Assembly (NCBI RefSeq): GCF_003633895.1 | Contig: NZ_RBID01000017.1 | Coordinates: forward strand, 160,507-224,506 | DNA: 64,000 nt | Direction of reading: 5' to 3' | Source of the DNA: Vogesella indigofera | Lineage (GTDB): Bacteria > Pseudomonadota > Gammaproteobacteria > Burkholderiales > Chromobacteriaceae | In this document: positions 63,456 through 64,000 of the stretch, piece after piece | Numbering within the stretch: the first letter of the stretch is position 1 | Layout of the letters: every line of letters starts with the position of its first letter | Notes under the pieces: model-generated | Seen by the model: the letters and a program-made list of their open reading frames with translations, nothing else | Told to the model about the DNA's origin: nothing | Databases searched by the model: none | Position numbers and translations under genes: made by a program

Positions 63456-64000
63456 GTGTTTAATAAAGTTACCAAATCGTTCCAGTACGGTCGCCACACC
63501 GTGACCCTGGAAACCGGCGAAGTTGCCCGTCAGGCATCCGGTGCCGTTGTCGTTACTGTTGAAGATACCGTGGTGCTGGTATCGGTTGTCGGCTCCAAGA
63601 ACGTCAAGCCGGGCCAGGACTTCTTCCCGCTGACCGTGGATTACCTGGAGCGTACCTACGCTGCCGGCAAGATCCCGGGCGGCTTCTTCAAGCGTGAAGG
63701 CAAGCAGTCGGAAAAAGAAATCCTGACCTGCCGCCTGATCGACCGTCCGATCCGTCCGCTGTTCCCGGAAGGCTTCTACCACGACGTACAGATCGTGGCC
63801 ACCGTGATGTCGCTGAACCCGGAAGTGGATTCCGACATCCCGGCGATGATCGGTGCTTCCGCCGCTCTGGCGATCTCCGGCCTGCCGTTCAACGGCCCGA
63901 TCGGCGCCGCCCGTGTCGGCTACGCCAACGGCGAATACATCCTGAACCCGACCAGCACCGAGCTGCTGACTTCGGAAATGGATCTGGTCGTTGCCGGTAC
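63456..64000 (+). CDS. pnp: polyribonucleotide nucleotidyltransferase (PNPase), 3' part outside window
   Basis: The frame is open to the window end, giving 181 residues. It begins with GTG at 63456 after AAAGGA. The protein opens [20 protein letters not shown], then [20 protein letters not shown] and [15 protein letters not shown], all typical of the first RNase PH domain. PNPase degrades RNA 3'-5' with phosphate and works with RNase E (rne is 23 kb upstream) in the degradosome of many proteobacteria. Confidence 0.95.
   Translation, partial: MFNKVTKSFQYGRHTVTLETGEVARQASGAVVVTVEDTVVLVSVVGSKNVKPGQDFFPLTVDYLERTYAAGKIPGGFFKREGKQSEKEILTCRLIDRPIRPLFPEGFYHDVQIVATVMSLNPEVDSDIPAMIGASAALAISGLPFNGPIGAARVGYANGEYILNPTSTELLTSEMDLVVAG

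Overview
The window is a GC-rich, gene-dense stretch of bacterial chromosome, almost entirely core genome. Gene content and order point to a betaproteobacterium of the order Neisseriales, probably the Chromobacteriaceae (Chromobacterium/Vogesella-like). Supporting features are rluC divergent from a long-leader rne, rimP-nusA-infB-rbfA-truB-rpsO-pnp, alaS and recX-recA, fur-aat-bpt divergent from bamE-dapB, and a twitching-motility ATPase gene. The family placement is an inference from layout, not from a database search. No prophage, insertion sequence, CRISPR array or antibiotic-resistance island was seen.

Layout. 1-8.6 kb: the end of a DUF808 membrane protein, a CBS-domain CorC/HlyC-type protein, metY, a flavoprotein, a small NUDIX-like plus thioredoxin-like pair, and the one-carbon genes purU and folD. 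8.8-9.26 kb: a tRNA operon (Pro, Arg, His, His) with a near-consensus promoter. 9.3-15.6 kb: a GntR regulator, an orphan branched-chain-amino-acid-type binding protein divergent from a DctS/FixL-like sensor kinase and FixJ-like regulator, and a dienelactone-hydrolase-like protein. 15.6-26.4 kb: DUF5610, an acyl-CoA dehydrogenase, a chain DUF2062-nudF-PilZ, the stress operon prkA-yeaH-spoVR, and a diguanylate cyclase. 26.6-31.5 kb: bamE-dapB-hmuU-hmuV facing fur-aat-bpt. 31.5-37.5 kb: a leftward block (SlyB-like lipoprotein, pyrD, nitroreductase, MotB-like protein, sppA, Rieske protein, HAD phosphatase, rluC). 37.5-41.9 kb: rne, four tandem tRNA-Asn genes and crcB. 42-46.3 kb: alaS, recX, recA (leftward). 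46.5-51.6 kb: hrcA, mltB, dnaX-ybaB-recR. 51.8-56.3 kb: dapE, an ArsC-like reductase, pilU, fadD (leftward). 56.4-64 kb: rimP-nusA-infB-rbfA-truB, rpsO and the start of pnp.

Most notable signal. A 13-bp word, TGCGGCCAACSTT (S = C or G), recurs about 24 times on both strands, roughly once per 2.7 kb. Fourteen copies are intergenic. Three times two copies face each other and form the stem of an intrinsic terminator (after metY, after the dienelactone-hydrolase-like gene, between ybaB and recR). Ten copies lie inside genes of unrelated function. This is the behaviour of the DNA uptake sequence of the Neisseriaceae, but the word is unrelated to the Neisseria GCCGTCTGAA family. It may be an undescribed uptake-sequence dialect. 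A type IV pilus retraction ATPase gene (pilU) is in the window.

Other points of interest: an autoregulatory-looking operator at the GntR promoter, a NUDIX-fold protein with a damaged catalytic box, an rne-distal hairpin that contains the -35 box of the tRNA-Asn promoter, a hairpin-plus-U-tract just after the predicted rimP-nusA start site, and structured leaders before rne, rpsO and pnp.
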